This document shows positions 8,211-17,208 of a DNA stretch of 64,000 nucleotides, one piece after another (position 1 is the first letter of the stretch; each line of letters starts with the position of its first letter). This DNA is from Nocardioides luteus (GTDB lineage: Bacteria > Actinomycetota > Actinomycetes > Propionibacteriales > Nocardioidaceae): contig NZ_BMRK01000017.1 of NCBI RefSeq assembly GCF_014648595.1, forward strand, positions 1-64,000, given 5' to 3'. The translations under genes and the position numbers were made by a program. The notes under the pieces are model-generated. The model had not been told where the DNA came from. It saw only the letters and a list, made by a program, of their open reading frames with translations, and searched no databases.

Positions 8211-8387
8211 TCAGTCCTCGGGGTCGTCGAGGCGGGCCAGCCAGGTGGCCAGCCGCTCGACGGCCGTCTCGTGCTCGGGGTGTACGTCGACGAATGCCTG
8301 GAGCTGCTCGGCGAGCCAGGCGAGGGTGACCTCCTCGTCGCCCCGACGGGTGACGAGCTCCTCGATTCCGCGGTCGGTGAAGTACAT
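8211..8387 (-). CDS. DUF6104-type small protein
   Basis: A 58-residue protein beginning MYFTDRGIEELVTRRGDEE and ending in LATWLARLDDPED. It matches my recollection of the actinobacterial DUF6104 family, whose members have this MYFTDRGIEEL start, about the same length, and no known function. The frame extends to 8450, but the conserved start is the ATG at 8387, and the longer version would run into the kgd terminator. It is acidic and probably helical, with no membrane segment. It lies beyond the terminator of kgd on the same strand, so it is probably transcribed on its own. Confidence 0.8.
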   Translation of the reverse strand: MYFTDRGIEELVTRRGDEEVTLAWLAEQLQAFVDVHPEHETAVERLATWLARLDDPED

Positions 8388-8446
8388 GCGGCCATTGTCC
8401 CATTCGGCCTCTGTCGGGCGTGCGCGGCCCGGATCAGATCTTAGAC

Positions 8447-8488
8447 GCACGAAGGCCCCTCGGCGTCACCACCGAGGGGCCTTCGTGC
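8447..8488 (-). terminator. Strong hairpin terminator after kgd
   Basis: A 17-bp perfect stem (GCACGAAGGCCCCTCGG at 8447-8463 and its complement at 8472-8488) encloses an 8-base loop. It lies downstream of the leftward kgd stop at 8598 and upstream of the DUF6104 gene. This is the classic actinobacterial GC-rich hairpin with only a weak T tract. Confidence 0.85.
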
Positions 8489-8597
8489 TGTCTTGGTTTC
8501 GGCTCGCGGACACGGCCTCGCAGACTCGGCCGTGCGCTCGCTCAACCCGCCCGTCCGACGCGGAGCGCTCCTTCGTCGCGCTCCGCTGGCCGGGCGG

Positions 8598-11500
8598 TCA
8601 GGCGAACGCGCGCTCGATGAGCTCCTTCTGCTCGACCGTGTGCCGCTTGATGGTGCCGACGGCGGTGGTCGAGGAGGCCGGACGGGTGATCGGCTCCACC
8701 TCGCGGTCCAGCTCGGGGACCACGTTGAGGTGGTAGCTCGGCCACGGGCCCTGGTTGAACGGCTCGTCCTGGACCCACTTGACCTTGGCGTTCGGGTACT
8801 TGGCGAGCTCGGCGGCCAGCGCCTCGGTCGGCCACGGGTAGAGCTGCTCGACGCGTACGATCGCGACGTCCTCGCGCGAGCGCTTCTTCCGCTCGACGGT
8901 GAGGTCCCAGGTCAGCCGGCCGGAGACCAGCAGGACGGTGGAGACCTTCGACGGGTCCGCCTCGGTGTCGGCGACCACCGGCTCGAAGGAGCCCGAGGTG
9001 AAGTCGGCCGGCTGGGAGGCGGCCTCCTTGCGGCGCAGCATCGACTTCGGGGTGAAGACGATCAGCGGGCGGTGCTCCTCGCCGAGCGTGTGCTGACGCA
9101 GCAGGTGGAAGTAGGACGCCGGGCTGGAGGGCTGAGCCACGACCATCGCTTCGTCGGCGCAGAGCGTGAGGAACCGCTCGATGCGCGCCGAGGAGTGGTC
9201 GGCACCCTGACCCTCGTAGCCGTGCGGCAGCAGCAGCACGACGCCGGAGTCCTGACCCCACTTGGTCTTGCCGGCCGAGATGTACTCGTCGATGACCGAC
9301 TGCGCGCCGTTGACGAAGTCACCGAACTGCGCCTCCCACATGACCAGCGCCTCCGGCCGTGCGACCGAGTAGCCGTACTCGAAGCCGAGAGCGGCGTACT
9401 CGGAGAGCAGCGAGTCGTAGACGTAGAACTTCGCCTGGTCCTCGGAGAGGTTGTTGAGCGGGGTCCACTCGTCGGCGTTCTTGCGGTCGATGATCGTGGC
9501 GAACCGCGAGGCGAAGGTGCCGCGACGCGAGTCCTGGCCGGCCAGCCGCACCGGGCGGCCGTCGAGCAGGAGCGAGCCGACGGCGAGGATCTCGCCGGTG
9601 CCCCAGTCGATGTTGCCCTCGGTGATCGCGGTGGCGCGGCGCTGCAGCTGCGGCATCACCTTCGGGTGGACCGTGAAGCCCTCCGGCGGGGTGACGTACG
9701 CATCGGCGATCCGCTTCAGCACGTCGTTGGTGATCGCGGTGACGGTCTCGCCGGCAGGCTTCTCCGGGTAGTCCGGGACGGTCTCCCAGGCCTGCGGCAT
9801 CTTGTCGGCCTCGCGCACCTCGGTGAAGACCTGCTCGAGGCGCGACTGGTAGGCCGCCAGCACCTGCTCGGCCTCCTCGATCGTGATGTCGCCACGACCG
9901 ATGAGGGACTCGGTGTAGAGCTTGCGCACCGAGCGCTTCTGCTCGATGAGGTCGTACATCATCGGCTGGGTGAACGACGGGTCGTCGCCCTCGTTGTGAC
10001 CGCGGCGGCGGTAGCAGATGAGGTCGATGACGACGTCCTTGTTGAACGCCTGGCGGTATTCGAAGGCGAGCCGCGCGACGCGCACGCAGGCCTCCGGGTC
10101 GTCGCCGTTCACATGGAAGATCGGCGCCTGGACCATCCGCGCCACGTCGGTGGCGTAGAGGGAAGAGCGCGAGGAACCCGGCGAGGTGGTGAAGCCGACC
10201 TGGTTGTTGATGACCAGGTGGACGGTGCCACCGGTGCGGTAGCCGCGCAGCTGGGAGAGGTTGAGCGTCTCCGCGACCACACCCTGGCCGGCGAAGGCGG
10301 CGTCACCGTGGACCAGCAGCGGCAGGACCGGGTAGACCGCGCCCTGGTCGAGGACGTCCTGCTTGGCGCGGGCGATGCCCTCCAGGACCGGGTCGACGGT
10401 CTCGAGGTGAGACGGGTTCGCGGCGACGGAGACCTTGATCGTGTCGCCCAGGTCGGACAGGAACTCGCCCTCGGCACCGAGGTGGTACTTCACGTCGCCG
10501 GAGCCCTGGACCGTGCGCGGGTCGATGTTGCCCTCGAACTCGCGGAAGATCTGGTTGTAGGACTTGCCGACGATGTTGGCGAGCACGTTGAGGCGGCCGC
10601 GGTGGGCCATACCGATCGTGACCTCGTCCAGACCGGCCTCGGCGGCGGCCTCGCAGACCTCGTCGATGACCGGGATCGCGGTCTCGCCGCCCTCGAGGGA
10701 GAAGCGCTTCTGACCGACGAACTTGGTCTGCAGGAAGGTCTCGAAGGCCTCGGCCTCGTTGAGCTTCGACAGGATCCGGAGCTGCTCCTGGCGCGGGGTC
10801 TTGTCGTAGGGCCGCTCGACGCGGTCCTGGATCCACCGGCGCTGCTCGGGGTCCTGGATGTGCATGTACTCGATGCCGGTGGTGCGGACGTAGGAGTCAC
10901 GCAGCACACCGAGGATCTCGCGCAGCTTCATGAACGGCTTGCGGCCGCCGGCGAAGGAGCCGACCGGGAACTCGCGGTCGAGGTCCCACAGGGTCAGCCC
11001 GTGCGACTCGATCTGCAGGTCGGGGTGCGAACGCTGCTTGTACTCCAGCGGGTCGGTGTCGGCCATCATGTGACCGCGCACGCGGTGGGCGTGGATGATC
11101 TCGCCGACCTTGACCTGCTTGGAGATCTGGTCGTCGTGGGTGGTGTCGATGTCCTGGTTCCAGCGGATCGGCTCGTAGGGGATCCGCAGCGACGCGAAGA
11201 TCTCGTCGTAGAAGTCGTTCTCGCCGAGCAGGAGCTTGTGCACCGTGGCAAGGAACTCGCCCGACTGCGCGCCCTGGATGACCCGGTGGTCGTAGGTCGA
11301 GGTCATCGTCATGATCCGCGAGACCGCGTTCTGGGCGAGCTTCGAGGGGGAGGCGCCCTGGAACTCGGGCGGGTAGTCCATCGAGCCGACGCCGATGATC
11401 GCGGCCTGGCCCTGCATCAGCCGCGGCACCGAGTTGTTGGTGCCGATGCCGCCGACGTTGGTCAGGCTGACGGTGGTGCCGGAGTAGTCGGCCATCGACA

Positions 11501-12368
11501 GCTTGTTGTCCTTGGCCTTGCGGACGATGTCCTCGTAGGCGGTCCAGAAGCCGGCGAAGTCCATCAGCTCGCAGCCCTTGATGGAGGGCGCCACCAGTTG
11601 GCGGGTGCCGTCCTTCTTCTGCTGGTCGATGGCCAGACCGAGGTTGATGTGCGGCGGGGTCACCATGGTCGGCTTGCCGTCGACCTCGGCGTAGGTGTTG
11701 TTCATCGCCGGCATCGCCTTGATCGCCTTGATGATGGCGTAGCCGATGAGGTGGGTGAAGGAGACCTTGCCGCCGCGGGCGCGCTTGAGGTGGTTGTTGA
11801 TGACGGTGCGGTTGTCCCACAGCAGCTTGACCGGCATGTTGCGCACGGAGGTCGCGGTCGGCACCGAGAGCGACACGTCCATGTTCTTGGCGGTGGCGGC
11901 CGGGATGCCGCGCAGCGTGGTGTAGGTCGGCTCGTCGGTCACGGCGACGGCCGTCGGCTTCGGGGCGTCCTTGGGGGTCGGCGTCGCGGTGCCCTTGGCC
12001 GGCTCGGCGGCCTGGGCGTCCGGGCGCGGCTTCGCCTTCGGGGCGGGCGCGGCCTTGGCCGTCGGCGCCTCCGCGGAGGTCGGGCTGGTCGGCGCGTCCG
12101 AGCTCTGCGGCTTGGCGGTGGTGGTCGCCGCCTTGGTCGCCTTGGCTGCGGGAGCGGCGGGCGCGGCTGCCGGAGCGGCGGCCTTCGCTGCGGCCCCGTT
12201 CTGCGACGCGCCCGGCTGTCCGTTGGTCTCGAAGAACTTCACCCACACGGGGTCAACACTGCTGGGATCCTTCGTGTACTGGTCGTACATCTCCTCGACC
12301 AGCCACTCGTTGGCGCCGAATTCCGCGGGGATGTCGGCAGTGTTGGGGGACGGGGTGCCTGAGGACAC
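8598..12368 (-). CDS. kgd: Multifunctional 2-oxoglutarate dehydrogenase/decarboxylase (E1 fused to E2 catalytic domain)
   Basis: A 1256-residue TCA-cycle enzyme that decarboxylates 2-oxoglutarate with thiamine diphosphate. Domains in order are: an N-terminal helix typical of E1o (NEWLVEEMYDQYTKDPSSVD, 20-39); a long Ala/Pro/Lys linker (about 55-145); an E2-type acyltransferase core (about 160-385) with catalytic His361 in TYDHRVIQGAQ; and the E1 domain with AHRGRLNVLAN, HVNGDDPEACVR and the RRGHNEGDDPSFTQP block. As in other actinobacterial Kgd/OdhA proteins, no lipoyl domain is fused, so lipoate must come from another E2. The start is a GTG. Regulation by an FHA protein is known in the family but is not encoded here. 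Confidence 0.96.
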   Translation of the reverse strand: MSSGTPSPNTADIPAEFGANEWLVEEMYDQYTKDPSSVDPVWVKFFETNGQPGASQNGAAAKAAAPAAAPAAPAAKATKAATTTAKPQSSDAPTSPTSAEAPTAKAAPAPKAKPRPDAQAAEPAKGTATPTPKDAPKPTAVAVTDEPTYTTLRGIPAATAKNMDVSLSVPTATSVRNMPVKLLWDNRTVINNHLKRARGGKVSFTHLIGYAIIKAIKAMPAMNNTYAEVDGKPTMVTPPHINLGLAIDQQKKDGTRQLVAPSIKGCELMDFAGFWTAYEDIVRKAKDNKLSMADYSGTTVSLTNVGGIGTNNSVPRLMQGQAAIIGVGSMDYPPEFQGASPSKLAQNAVSRIMTMTSTYDHRVIQGAQSGEFLATVHKLLLGENDFYDEIFASLRIPYEPIRWNQDIDTTHDDQISKQVKVGEIIHAHRVRGHMMADTDPLEYKQRSHPDLQIESHGLTLWDLDREFPVGSFAGGRKPFMKLREILGVLRDSYVRTTGIEYMHIQDPEQRRWIQDRVERPYDKTPRQEQLRILSKLNEAEAFETFLQTKFVGQKRFSLEGGETAIPVIDEVCEAAAEAGLDEVTIGMAHRGRLNVLANIVGKSYNQIFREFEGNIDPRTVQGSGDVKYHLGAEGEFLSDLGDTIKVSVAANPSHLETVDPVLEGIARAKQDVLDQGAVYPVLPLLVHGDAAFAGQGVVAETLNLSQLRGYRTGGTVHLVINNQVGFTTSPGSSRSSLYATDVARMVQAPIFHVNGDDPEACVRVARLAFEYRQAFNKDVVIDLICYRRRGHNEGDDPSFTQPMMYDLIEQKRSVRKLYTESLIGRGDITIEEAEQVLAAYQSRLEQVFTEVREADKMPQAWETVPDYPEKPAGETVTAITNDVLKRIADAYVTPPEGFTVHPKVMPQLQRRATAITEGNIDWGTGEILAVGSLLLDGRPVRLAGQDSRRGTFASRFATIIDRKNADEWTPLNNLSEDQAKFYVYDSLLSEYAALGFEYGYSVARPEALVMWEAQFGDFVNGAQSVIDEYISAGKTKWGQDSGVVLLLPHGYEGQGADHSSARIERFLTLCADEAMVVAQPSSPASYFHLLRQHTLGEEHRPLIVFTPKSMLRRKEAASQPADFTSGSFEPVVADTEADPSKVSTVLLVSGRLTWDLTVERKKRSREDVAIVRVEQLYPWPTEALAAELAKYPNAKVKWVQDEPFNQGPWPSYHLNVVPELDREVEPITRPASSTTAVGTIKRHTVEQKELIERAFA

Positions 12369-12470
12369 GGCTTGATTCGCCTCTTCCGAATTTTCGCACT
12401 GTAAGAAATGGGTTGCCCACCAGCAAGGCTATCCCCACGAACACGCAAATGCCCGATGCAGGCTCTACCT

Positions 12471-12495
12471 GTGGACAGGATGTAATCCGTTCCAC
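12471..12495. promoter_or_regulatory. Imperfect 25-bp dyad in the kgd/lipoprotein divergent promoter region
   Basis: GTGGA...TCCAC forms the outer arms and GGAT...ATCC the inner arms, with nine of eleven positions pairing. It lies about 100 bp upstream of kgd and 76 bp upstream of the lipoprotein gene, so it could control either. No regulator is identified. Confidence 0.4.
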
Positions 12496-12570
12496 ATCTT
12501 GCGTCATCCACCGGGCAGAGTTGCAACCAGGGTCGATGTGCGTATGGTGGCCCGGTCCCGGAGCAGGTCG

Positions 12571-13251
12571 ATGAGACGGATTCCCCACATGACGAGCAGC
12601 AGTACGAGGCCTCGCCGGTCGCGCTTCCCGCGCGTCGCAGCGGCCCTCACCGCGGTGGTTCTGACCGGCACCCTGGCGCTCGCCGGGTGTGGTGGCGAGA
12701 GCGAGAAACCGGCCGCGTCGCCGTCCCCCTCACCGACCCCGCCGCCCACGGTGAAGTCGACCGCGAAGCTCGTCCATCTGCAGGGCAGGTTCCCCCGCAA
12801 CCGGCACCAGGCGGTCGCCACGAACGTGGGCAAGGTCGTCGACCGCTGGCTGCAGGCCGCGTACGTCGCGGGCGACTACCCGCGGGCCACCTCGACCTAC
12901 CGCGACATCTTCCCCGGCTTCTCCCCGGTCGCGGTCGCCCAGGCGAGCAAGCAGCGCACCCAGATGAGCAACGCCACGCTCGCCCCGCACATCGACGGCG
13001 TCGAGGTCGTCGCGAGCAAGGTCAACGTCGACCTGCTGGCGAAGGACAACCACCCGGTCGGCGCGGTCGCGCGGGTGCGCTTCGTCTACGAGACCACCGG
13101 CGACCGCGAGTCGCGCCAGACCGTCTACGGCACCCTCGACATGCTGCCGACCAAGACCTCCTGGGCGGTCTTCGGCTTCGACATCAGCCGCGAGGAGAAG
13201 CTCGCCGCCTCGCCCTCCGCCTCGCCGAGCCCTTCGGGAGACAAGTCGTGA
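12571..13251 (+). CDS. Secreted lipoprotein of unknown function
   Basis: About 226 residues. It has an Arg-rich N-terminus, a hydrophobic segment (VAAALTAVVLTGTLALA) and a lipobox LALAGC, so it should be lipidated and anchored outside the membrane. A Ser/Pro/Thr linker (SPSPSPTPPP) follows, then a globular domain with WLQAAYVAGDYPRATSTYRDIFPGF. The C-terminus is another Ser/Pro-rich tail. The first ATG with a good ribosome site (GGAGCAGG) is at 12571; the ATG at 12589 also gives a full signal peptide. The stop overlaps the start of the LCP gene, so the two are co-translated. I do not recognise the globular domain; the context suggests a cell-wall role. Confidence 0.8.
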   Translation: MRRIPHMTSSSTRPRRSRFPRVAAALTAVVLTGTLALAGCGGESEKPAASPSPSPTPPPTVKSTAKLVHLQGRFPRNRHQAVATNVGKVVDRWLQAAYVAGDYPRATSTYRDIFPGFSPVAVAQASKQRTQMSNATLAPHIDGVEVVASKVNVDLLAKDNHPVGAVARVRFVYETTGDRESRQTVYGTLDMLPTKTSWAVFGFDISREEKLAASPSASPSPSGDKS

Positions 13252-14195
13252 ACCGTCCGACCACATCCGTACGCCGTCGTCTGCTGACCACGCTCACGCT
13301 CGGTGTGATCCTCGCGCTGACCGCGGTGACGGTGCCCGACGCCGAGGTCGCCGAGCCGCGCGCCGAGCTGATCGCGACCACGTCGGCCAAGGGCCTCGAC
13401 GTCGCCAAGTTCACCCGCAAGGGCGGCACCATCTGGATCCTGGCGGTCGGCTCCGACGCCCGGCCCGGCCAGAAGGTCACCCGCAGCCGCGGCGACGCGC
13501 TCCACCTGATCGGGTTCAACCCGTCCTCCGGCCACGCGACCGACATCAGCATCCCGCGCGACTCCTACGTCAACATCCCCGGCCACGGCCGCGACAAGAT
13601 CAACTCCGCGCTGCTCTACGGCGGCCCGAAGCTGATGGGCCGCGCCGTCGGCAACCTGGTCGGCGTGCAGCCGCAGTACGTCTTCGTCTCCTCCTTCTCC
13701 GGGGTCAGCGACATGGTGATCGGGGTCGGCGGTGTCGACGTCGACAACCCGCGCGCCTTCAAGGACCCCTACGTCGCGCCCTACGGCTTCAAGAAGGGCC
13801 GCATCCACATCAACGGCCCGCACTCGGTCGACTTCGCCCGGGCCCGCAAGACGCTGCCCGGCGGCGACTTCGACCGCTCGGCCAACCAGTCCCGGGTCAT
13901 CCGCGGCCTCCACCGCAAGATCGTCGCCCGCCAGCACGACGTCGGCTTCATGGCCAAGGGCGTCTCGCTGGTGATGAAGAAGATGCACACCACCGGCCTC
14001 TCCGGTCGCGACCTCTACCAGCTCGCCTTCGCGGTCGCGGCGATCAACCCGAAGAAGGTCCGCACCTGCGTCGTCCCCGGCGGGATCGGCAACGCCGGCG
14101 CTGCCAGCGTCGTCTTCCCCAACGTGAAGGCGGCCCGGGCGATGGGCAACGACGCGCGCAAGGACGGCCGGCTCAACCGCGGCTGCCGCGGCTGA
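13248..14195 (+). CDS. LytR-CpsA-Psr (LCP) family cell-wall glycopolymer ligase
   Basis: A 315-residue membrane-anchored protein with one N-terminal transmembrane helix (LLTTLTLGVILALTAVTV). The LCP motifs are ILAVGSDARPG, RGDALHLIGFNP, SIPRDSYVNIPG with the conserved Arg-Asp, KINSALLYGG, and FDRSANQSRVI near the end of the domain. The family transfers polyprenyl-phosphate-linked glycopolymers such as teichoic acids or arabinogalactan onto peptidoglycan. The GTG start overlaps the lipoprotein stop (GTGA), implying translational coupling and a shared task at the envelope. It nearly abuts the leftward hydrolase gene. Confidence 0.9.
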   Translation: MNRPTTSVRRRLLTTLTLGVILALTAVTVPDAEVAEPRAELIATTSAKGLDVAKFTRKGGTIWILAVGSDARPGQKVTRSRGDALHLIGFNPSSGHATDISIPRDSYVNIPGHGRDKINSALLYGGPKLMGRAVGNLVGVQPQYVFVSSFSGVSDMVIGVGGVDVDNPRAFKDPYVAPYGFKKGRIHINGPHSVDFARARKTLPGGDFDRSANQSRVIRGLHRKIVARQHDVGFMAKGVSLVMKKMHTTGLSGRDLYQLAFAVAAINPKKVRTCVVPGGIGNAGAASVVFPNVKAARAMGNDARKDGRLNRGCRG

Positions 14196-14204
14196 AGCGC
14201 TCTC

Positions 14205-15053
14205 CTACGCTCGGGACAGCATGAAGTCGCGCACCAGCGGCGCGACCAGCTCGGGCTGCTCGGCGACCACCCAGTGCGAACCGTCGACATCGCGGACCGT
14301 CAGGTCGGCGACGTAGGGCCGGGGTGCCTCCGTCGCGAGCGCACGGCTGACGTAGGCGTCGTGGCGCGGGACGATCACCTGGACCGGCACCGTGACCGGC
14401 CGCGGCTGCGGGCGAGCCATCTTCGAGAGGGCGTTGGCCCGGTAGAGCTCGAGGCCGTTGATCCGGTCGGAGCGAGTGCGGTCGACCGGCGAGCCGCCCA
14501 CGATCCGGTCGAGGACGCCTGAGCGCCAGGCGAGCTCGGGCAGCAGCGGGATCTGGAAGAGACCGATATAGCTCGACTCTGCGCCCTGCTTGAGCCGGCG
14601 CAGGAGACCGCTTGCCGACCGGTCGGGGGTGCGCAGCCAGGCGCCGGTCTGGTCGAGGCTCGGTCCCGAGACCGAGGTGAAGGTGGCGATCCGCTCGGTC
14701 GGCACGTTGCCGGCGACCGCCTCCCAGGTCTGGGTGGAGCCCCAGTCGTGGCCGAGCAGGTGCACCGGCTCCGTCGGGCTGACCGCGTCGATCACCGCCT
14801 GCAGATCGGCGGAGAGCTGCTCGATCAGGTAGCCGGCACGCGACGCCGGTGCCTGCGAGCTGCCGTGGCCGCGTACGTCGTAGGTGACGATCCGCAGCTC
14901 GCTGCCGAGGAGCCTGACCAGGGGGAGCCACACGCTGGAGTTGTCGGGATATCCGTGGACGCAGACCAGCGTCGGCCGGGTGTCGCCGGGGGAGCCGAAG
15001 TCGGTGACGGCCAGCTGGAGCCCGTCGGTGGTCGGCACGCGAAGGCTGCTCAC
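14205..15053 (-). CDS. Alpha/beta hydrolase, epoxide-hydrolase-like
   Basis: A 282-residue alpha/beta-fold enzyme. The oxyanion motif HGYPDNS and nucleophile elbow GHDWGS place an Asp, not a Ser, at the nucleophile position, as in epoxide hydrolases and haloalkane dehalogenases. A C-terminal GSHW supplies the catalytic His. The likely reaction is hydrolysis of an epoxide to a diol, but the substrate cannot be read. The frame is open to 15113. The GTG at 15053 is preferred because TACCCT lies seven bases upstream, typical of leaderless genes here, and because the conserved LRVPTTDGLQLAV strand follows at once. Confidence 0.83.
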   Translation of the reverse strand: MSSLRVPTTDGLQLAVTDFGSPGDTRPTLVCVHGYPDNSSVWLPLVRLLGSELRIVTYDVRGHGSSQAPASRAGYLIEQLSADLQAVIDAVSPTEPVHLLGHDWGSTQTWEAVAGNVPTERIATFTSVSGPSLDQTGAWLRTPDRSASGLLRRLKQGAESSYIGLFQIPLLPELAWRSGVLDRIVGGSPVDRTRSDRINGLELYRANALSKMARPQPRPVTVPVQVIVPRHDAYVSRALATEAPRPYVADLTVRDVDGSHWVVAEQPELVAPLVRDFMLSRA

Positions 15054-15105
15054 CCGGCCGAGGGTAGCCGGGGGCGGGCTGGGGCGGTCATGACACCATT
15101 CGGCC

Positions 15106-15867
15106 ATGGACATCAGCTATCCGGTCACGATCGCCGCGGCCCGCACGTGGTTCAAGCTCGGCGACATCAAGATCAACATGACTGGTGTGGAGCACATCCC
15201 GGAGAAGGGTGGTGCCCTCCTGGCGATCAACCACCTCTCCTTCGTCGACTACGTGATGGCCGGCTTCCCCGGGGCCGAGCGTGGGCGGCTGACCCGGTTC
15301 ATCGCCAAGAAGGAGGTCTTCGACCACCCGATCGGCGGCCCGGTGATGCGCTCCTTCCACCACATCCCGATCGACCGCAGCTACGGCGCGGCCGGGATGA
15401 AGAAGGCCGTCGACTACCTCCAGAAGGGCGAGATCGTCGGGATCTTCCCCGAGGCGACGCTGTCGCGATCGTTCCTGATCAAGGACCTCAAGACCGGCAC
15501 CGTACGCATCGCCGCGGACGCCGGCGTCCCGCTGATCCCCGTGGTGCTCTGGGGCACCCAGCGGATCATGACCAAGGGTCAGAAGGTCGACCTGTCGCGC
15601 CACAAGACCATCGGCATCGAGATCGGCCCGCCGCTCCCGGTCACCGGCGAGGACCCCGCAGCGGAGACCGCGGCGCTCAAGGCGCAGATGGAGGCCATGC
15701 TCGACCGGCTGATCAAGGCGCACCCTGCCGAGGAGCAGCCCCCGGGCTCGTGGTGGCTGCCCAAGGCCTACGGCGGATCGGCCCCCACGCTCGAGGAGGC
15801 CGAGGCGATGTACGCCGAGGAGCGCCGCCTGCGCGCCCAGCGCAAGGCCGCGAAGCGGAAGTCCTGA
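15106..15867 (+). CDS. 1-acyl-sn-glycerol-3-phosphate acyltransferase-like protein (PlsC family)
   Basis: A 253-residue acyltransferase acting at the inner membrane face in phospholipid synthesis. Motif I is NHLSFVD, a variant of NHxxxxD with Asn-His in place and an Asp five residues after the His. Motif III is FPEATLS where FPEGT is usual. HHIPIDR supplies the block II Arg. The deviation from PEGT is common in actinobacterial paralogues whose acceptor may be another lysolipid. The C-terminal 40 residues are charged (EERRLRAQRKAAKRKS). CACCAT six bases before the ATG may serve as the -10 of a leaderless transcript. Confidence 0.85.
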   Translation: MDISYPVTIAAARTWFKLGDIKINMTGVEHIPEKGGALLAINHLSFVDYVMAGFPGAERGRLTRFIAKKEVFDHPIGGPVMRSFHHIPIDRSYGAAGMKKAVDYLQKGEIVGIFPEATLSRSFLIKDLKTGTVRIAADAGVPLIPVVLWGTQRIMTKGQKVDLSRHKTIGIEIGPPLPVTGEDPAAETAALKAQMEAMLDRLIKAHPAEEQPPGSWWLPKAYGGSAPTLEEAEAMYAEERRLRAQRKAAKRKS

Positions 15868-15873
15868 CGCGGT

Positions 15874-16164
15874 CTAGGTGGGCGCTCCGGCCGGCTCGAC
15901 GATGGTGCCTGCGGTCATCGCGGTGATCGCAGCATCGAAGAGCTCGTCGACGACGTGGTCGTCGTAGCCGTGGGCGATGCCCGGTCGAGAGTTCGATCGG
16001 GGATCCTGCACGGTGGCTCCGACGAATGCGGCGATCGCCTCGCCAGCATCTTCGCTCACCTTCGCAACTCTCCCCCAGAGAACGGCTTCCGCGTCGCGAT
16101 CGCCCTGGGACTCATCGAGCCACCGGGACAGATACGCGAGCAGAGCCGGCGTAGCGTCGGTCAT
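15874..16164 (-). CDS. MazG-like nucleotide pyrophosphohydrolase-fold protein
   Basis: A 96-residue protein with the helical all-alpha NTP pyrophosphatase pattern. WGRVAKVSEDAGEAIAAF gives the first acidic helix (E..E), and HGYDDHVVDELFDAAITAM gives the second (D..ELxDA), the metal-binding arrangement of MazG-like proteins. Short stand-alone members are known in actinobacteria and phages and hydrolyse non-canonical NTPs, but this activity is not shown for the present one. TAGACT eight bases before the ATG suggests a leaderless message. The stop lies six bases from the plsC stop on the other strand. Confidence 0.68.
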   Translation of the reverse strand: MTDATPALLAYLSRWLDESQGDRDAEAVLWGRVAKVSEDAGEAIAAFVGATVQDPRSNSRPGIAHGYDDHVVDELFDAAITAMTAGTIVEPAGAPT

Positions 16165-16226
16165 GCGTCGGGAGTCTAGGACGGCCTCCGTAATTCGGTC
16201 GAGCCTTAGTTACTCGGCAGGCTCGG

Positions 16227-16832
16227 TCAGCCGAAGTCGACCTCGAAGTCCTGGCCGCGGAACGAGCCGAGCTTGGTGGCCCCGCGCAGGTAGGCGAGCG
16301 GGCCGTCGGGGTCGAACCGCCAGGTGCCGTGGGCGGGCAGCAGCTTGGCGCTGCCCTTCATGGTGAGCCACGCGGTCTCGGGGTGCTCCTCGATGCCGGG
16401 CTGCTCGACCCCGCCCTGCATCGGCAGCCGCGGCGCGAGCCGGGTGACGTCGGCGAACCTGGCTGCGGCGATCGGCCCGTCGTCGTGGCTCGCCTCCCAG
16501 GTGTTGGTCGCCAGCGGGCCGCGGGCCGACGAGCCGCCGCTGAACTTGGCCAGGCCCTTCGGGATCGCCCACAGCGTGCGGCCGCCGGCCACGGAGTCGG
16601 GGGAGTCGACCCAGATGTCGACCACGCTCACGGCCTTCTTCCCGTTGGCGGCGGTGATCACCCGGGCGGAGAGGAGCTCGTGGTAGGTCAGCGGGCTCGG
16701 CTCGGTGTAGTCGACCAGCGCCACCGCGTAGATCCCCTTCGGGTGCCGCTCGTCGACGTCGTGGCCGAGCCGGAAGACCGAGAGCCACATCGATCCGTGC
16801 ATGTGCCAAGGGGCTGGGGGATAGCTGGTCAC
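16227..16832 (-). CDS. Acetoacetate decarboxylase-fold protein
   Basis: A 201-residue single-domain protein. LWAIPKGLAKF resembles the signature around the Schiff-base Lys of acetoacetate decarboxylase (..YPKKLA..), and PWHMHGSMWLSVFRL and KGIYAVALVDY fit the N-terminal strands of that fold. Several members of this superfamily are not decarboxylases but act on other oxo acids or are uncharacterised, so the substrate is open. The frame continues to 16916, but the GTG at 16832 has GGGAG upstream and leaves room for the divergent promoter of the next gene. There is no sign of an operon. Confidence 0.7.
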   Translation of the reverse strand: MTSYPPAPWHMHGSMWLSVFRLGHDVDERHPKGIYAVALVDYTEPSPLTYHELLSARVITAANGKKAVSVVDIWVDSPDSVAGGRTLWAIPKGLAKFSGGSSARGPLATNTWEASHDDGPIAAARFADVTRLAPRLPMQGGVEQPGIEEHPETAWLTMKGSAKLLPAHGTWRFDPDGPLAYLRGATKLGSFRGQDFEVDFG

Positions 16833-16938
16833 GTGAATCTCCCGAATCTTCTGTGGTGGTCGTGTCGAAGCTGTAGATCTCTGTCCGACGCGTAGGTGTG
16901 TGGCGATCAGCGCCACGGTTCGACCAAGGAGATCAGAG

Positions 16939-17145
16939 ATGTCAGACCAGGTGAAGGGCCCCGCGTCCTACTTCCCGTCCATCGAGAAGAAGTACGGCCG
17001 CCCGATCGCGGAGTGGAAGCAGATCATCCGCGAGTCGGGGATCACCAAGCACATGGACCTCGTGGCCCACCTGAAGAGCGAGTACGGCCTCGGCCACGGT
17101 CACGCGAATGCGCTGGTCGCGCACACGCTCGCCGAGGGTCGCTGA
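16939..17145 (+). CDS. DUF4287-domain small protein
   Basis: A 68-residue protein dominated by the pattern GPASYFPSIEKKYGRPIAEW followed by LVAHLKSEYGLGHGHANALVAH. This is typical of DUF4287, a small cytoplasmic helical domain of unknown function common in actinobacteria. A strong Shine-Dalgarno AAGGAGAT precedes the ATG, in contrast to the many leaderless genes around it, so it is probably highly translated. It is divergent from the acetoacetate-decarboxylase-fold gene. A small CACACGG/CCGTGTG hairpin (17154-17167) follows the stop. Confidence 0.85.
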   Translation: MSDQVKGPASYFPSIEKKYGRPIAEWKQIIRESGITKHMDLVAHLKSEYGLGHGHANALVAHTLAEGR

Positions 17146-17208
17146 GCCCGACGCACACGGCCGTGTGGAGATTCGGGGCTGACCGCCGAGCTGCGACGGG
17201 CGTACCGA

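Noticed and set aside
8493-12362. 1289-codon rightward open frame opposite kgd
   Set aside because: It is a high-GC mirror of kgd codons with no recognisable domain; kgd has complete family motifs.
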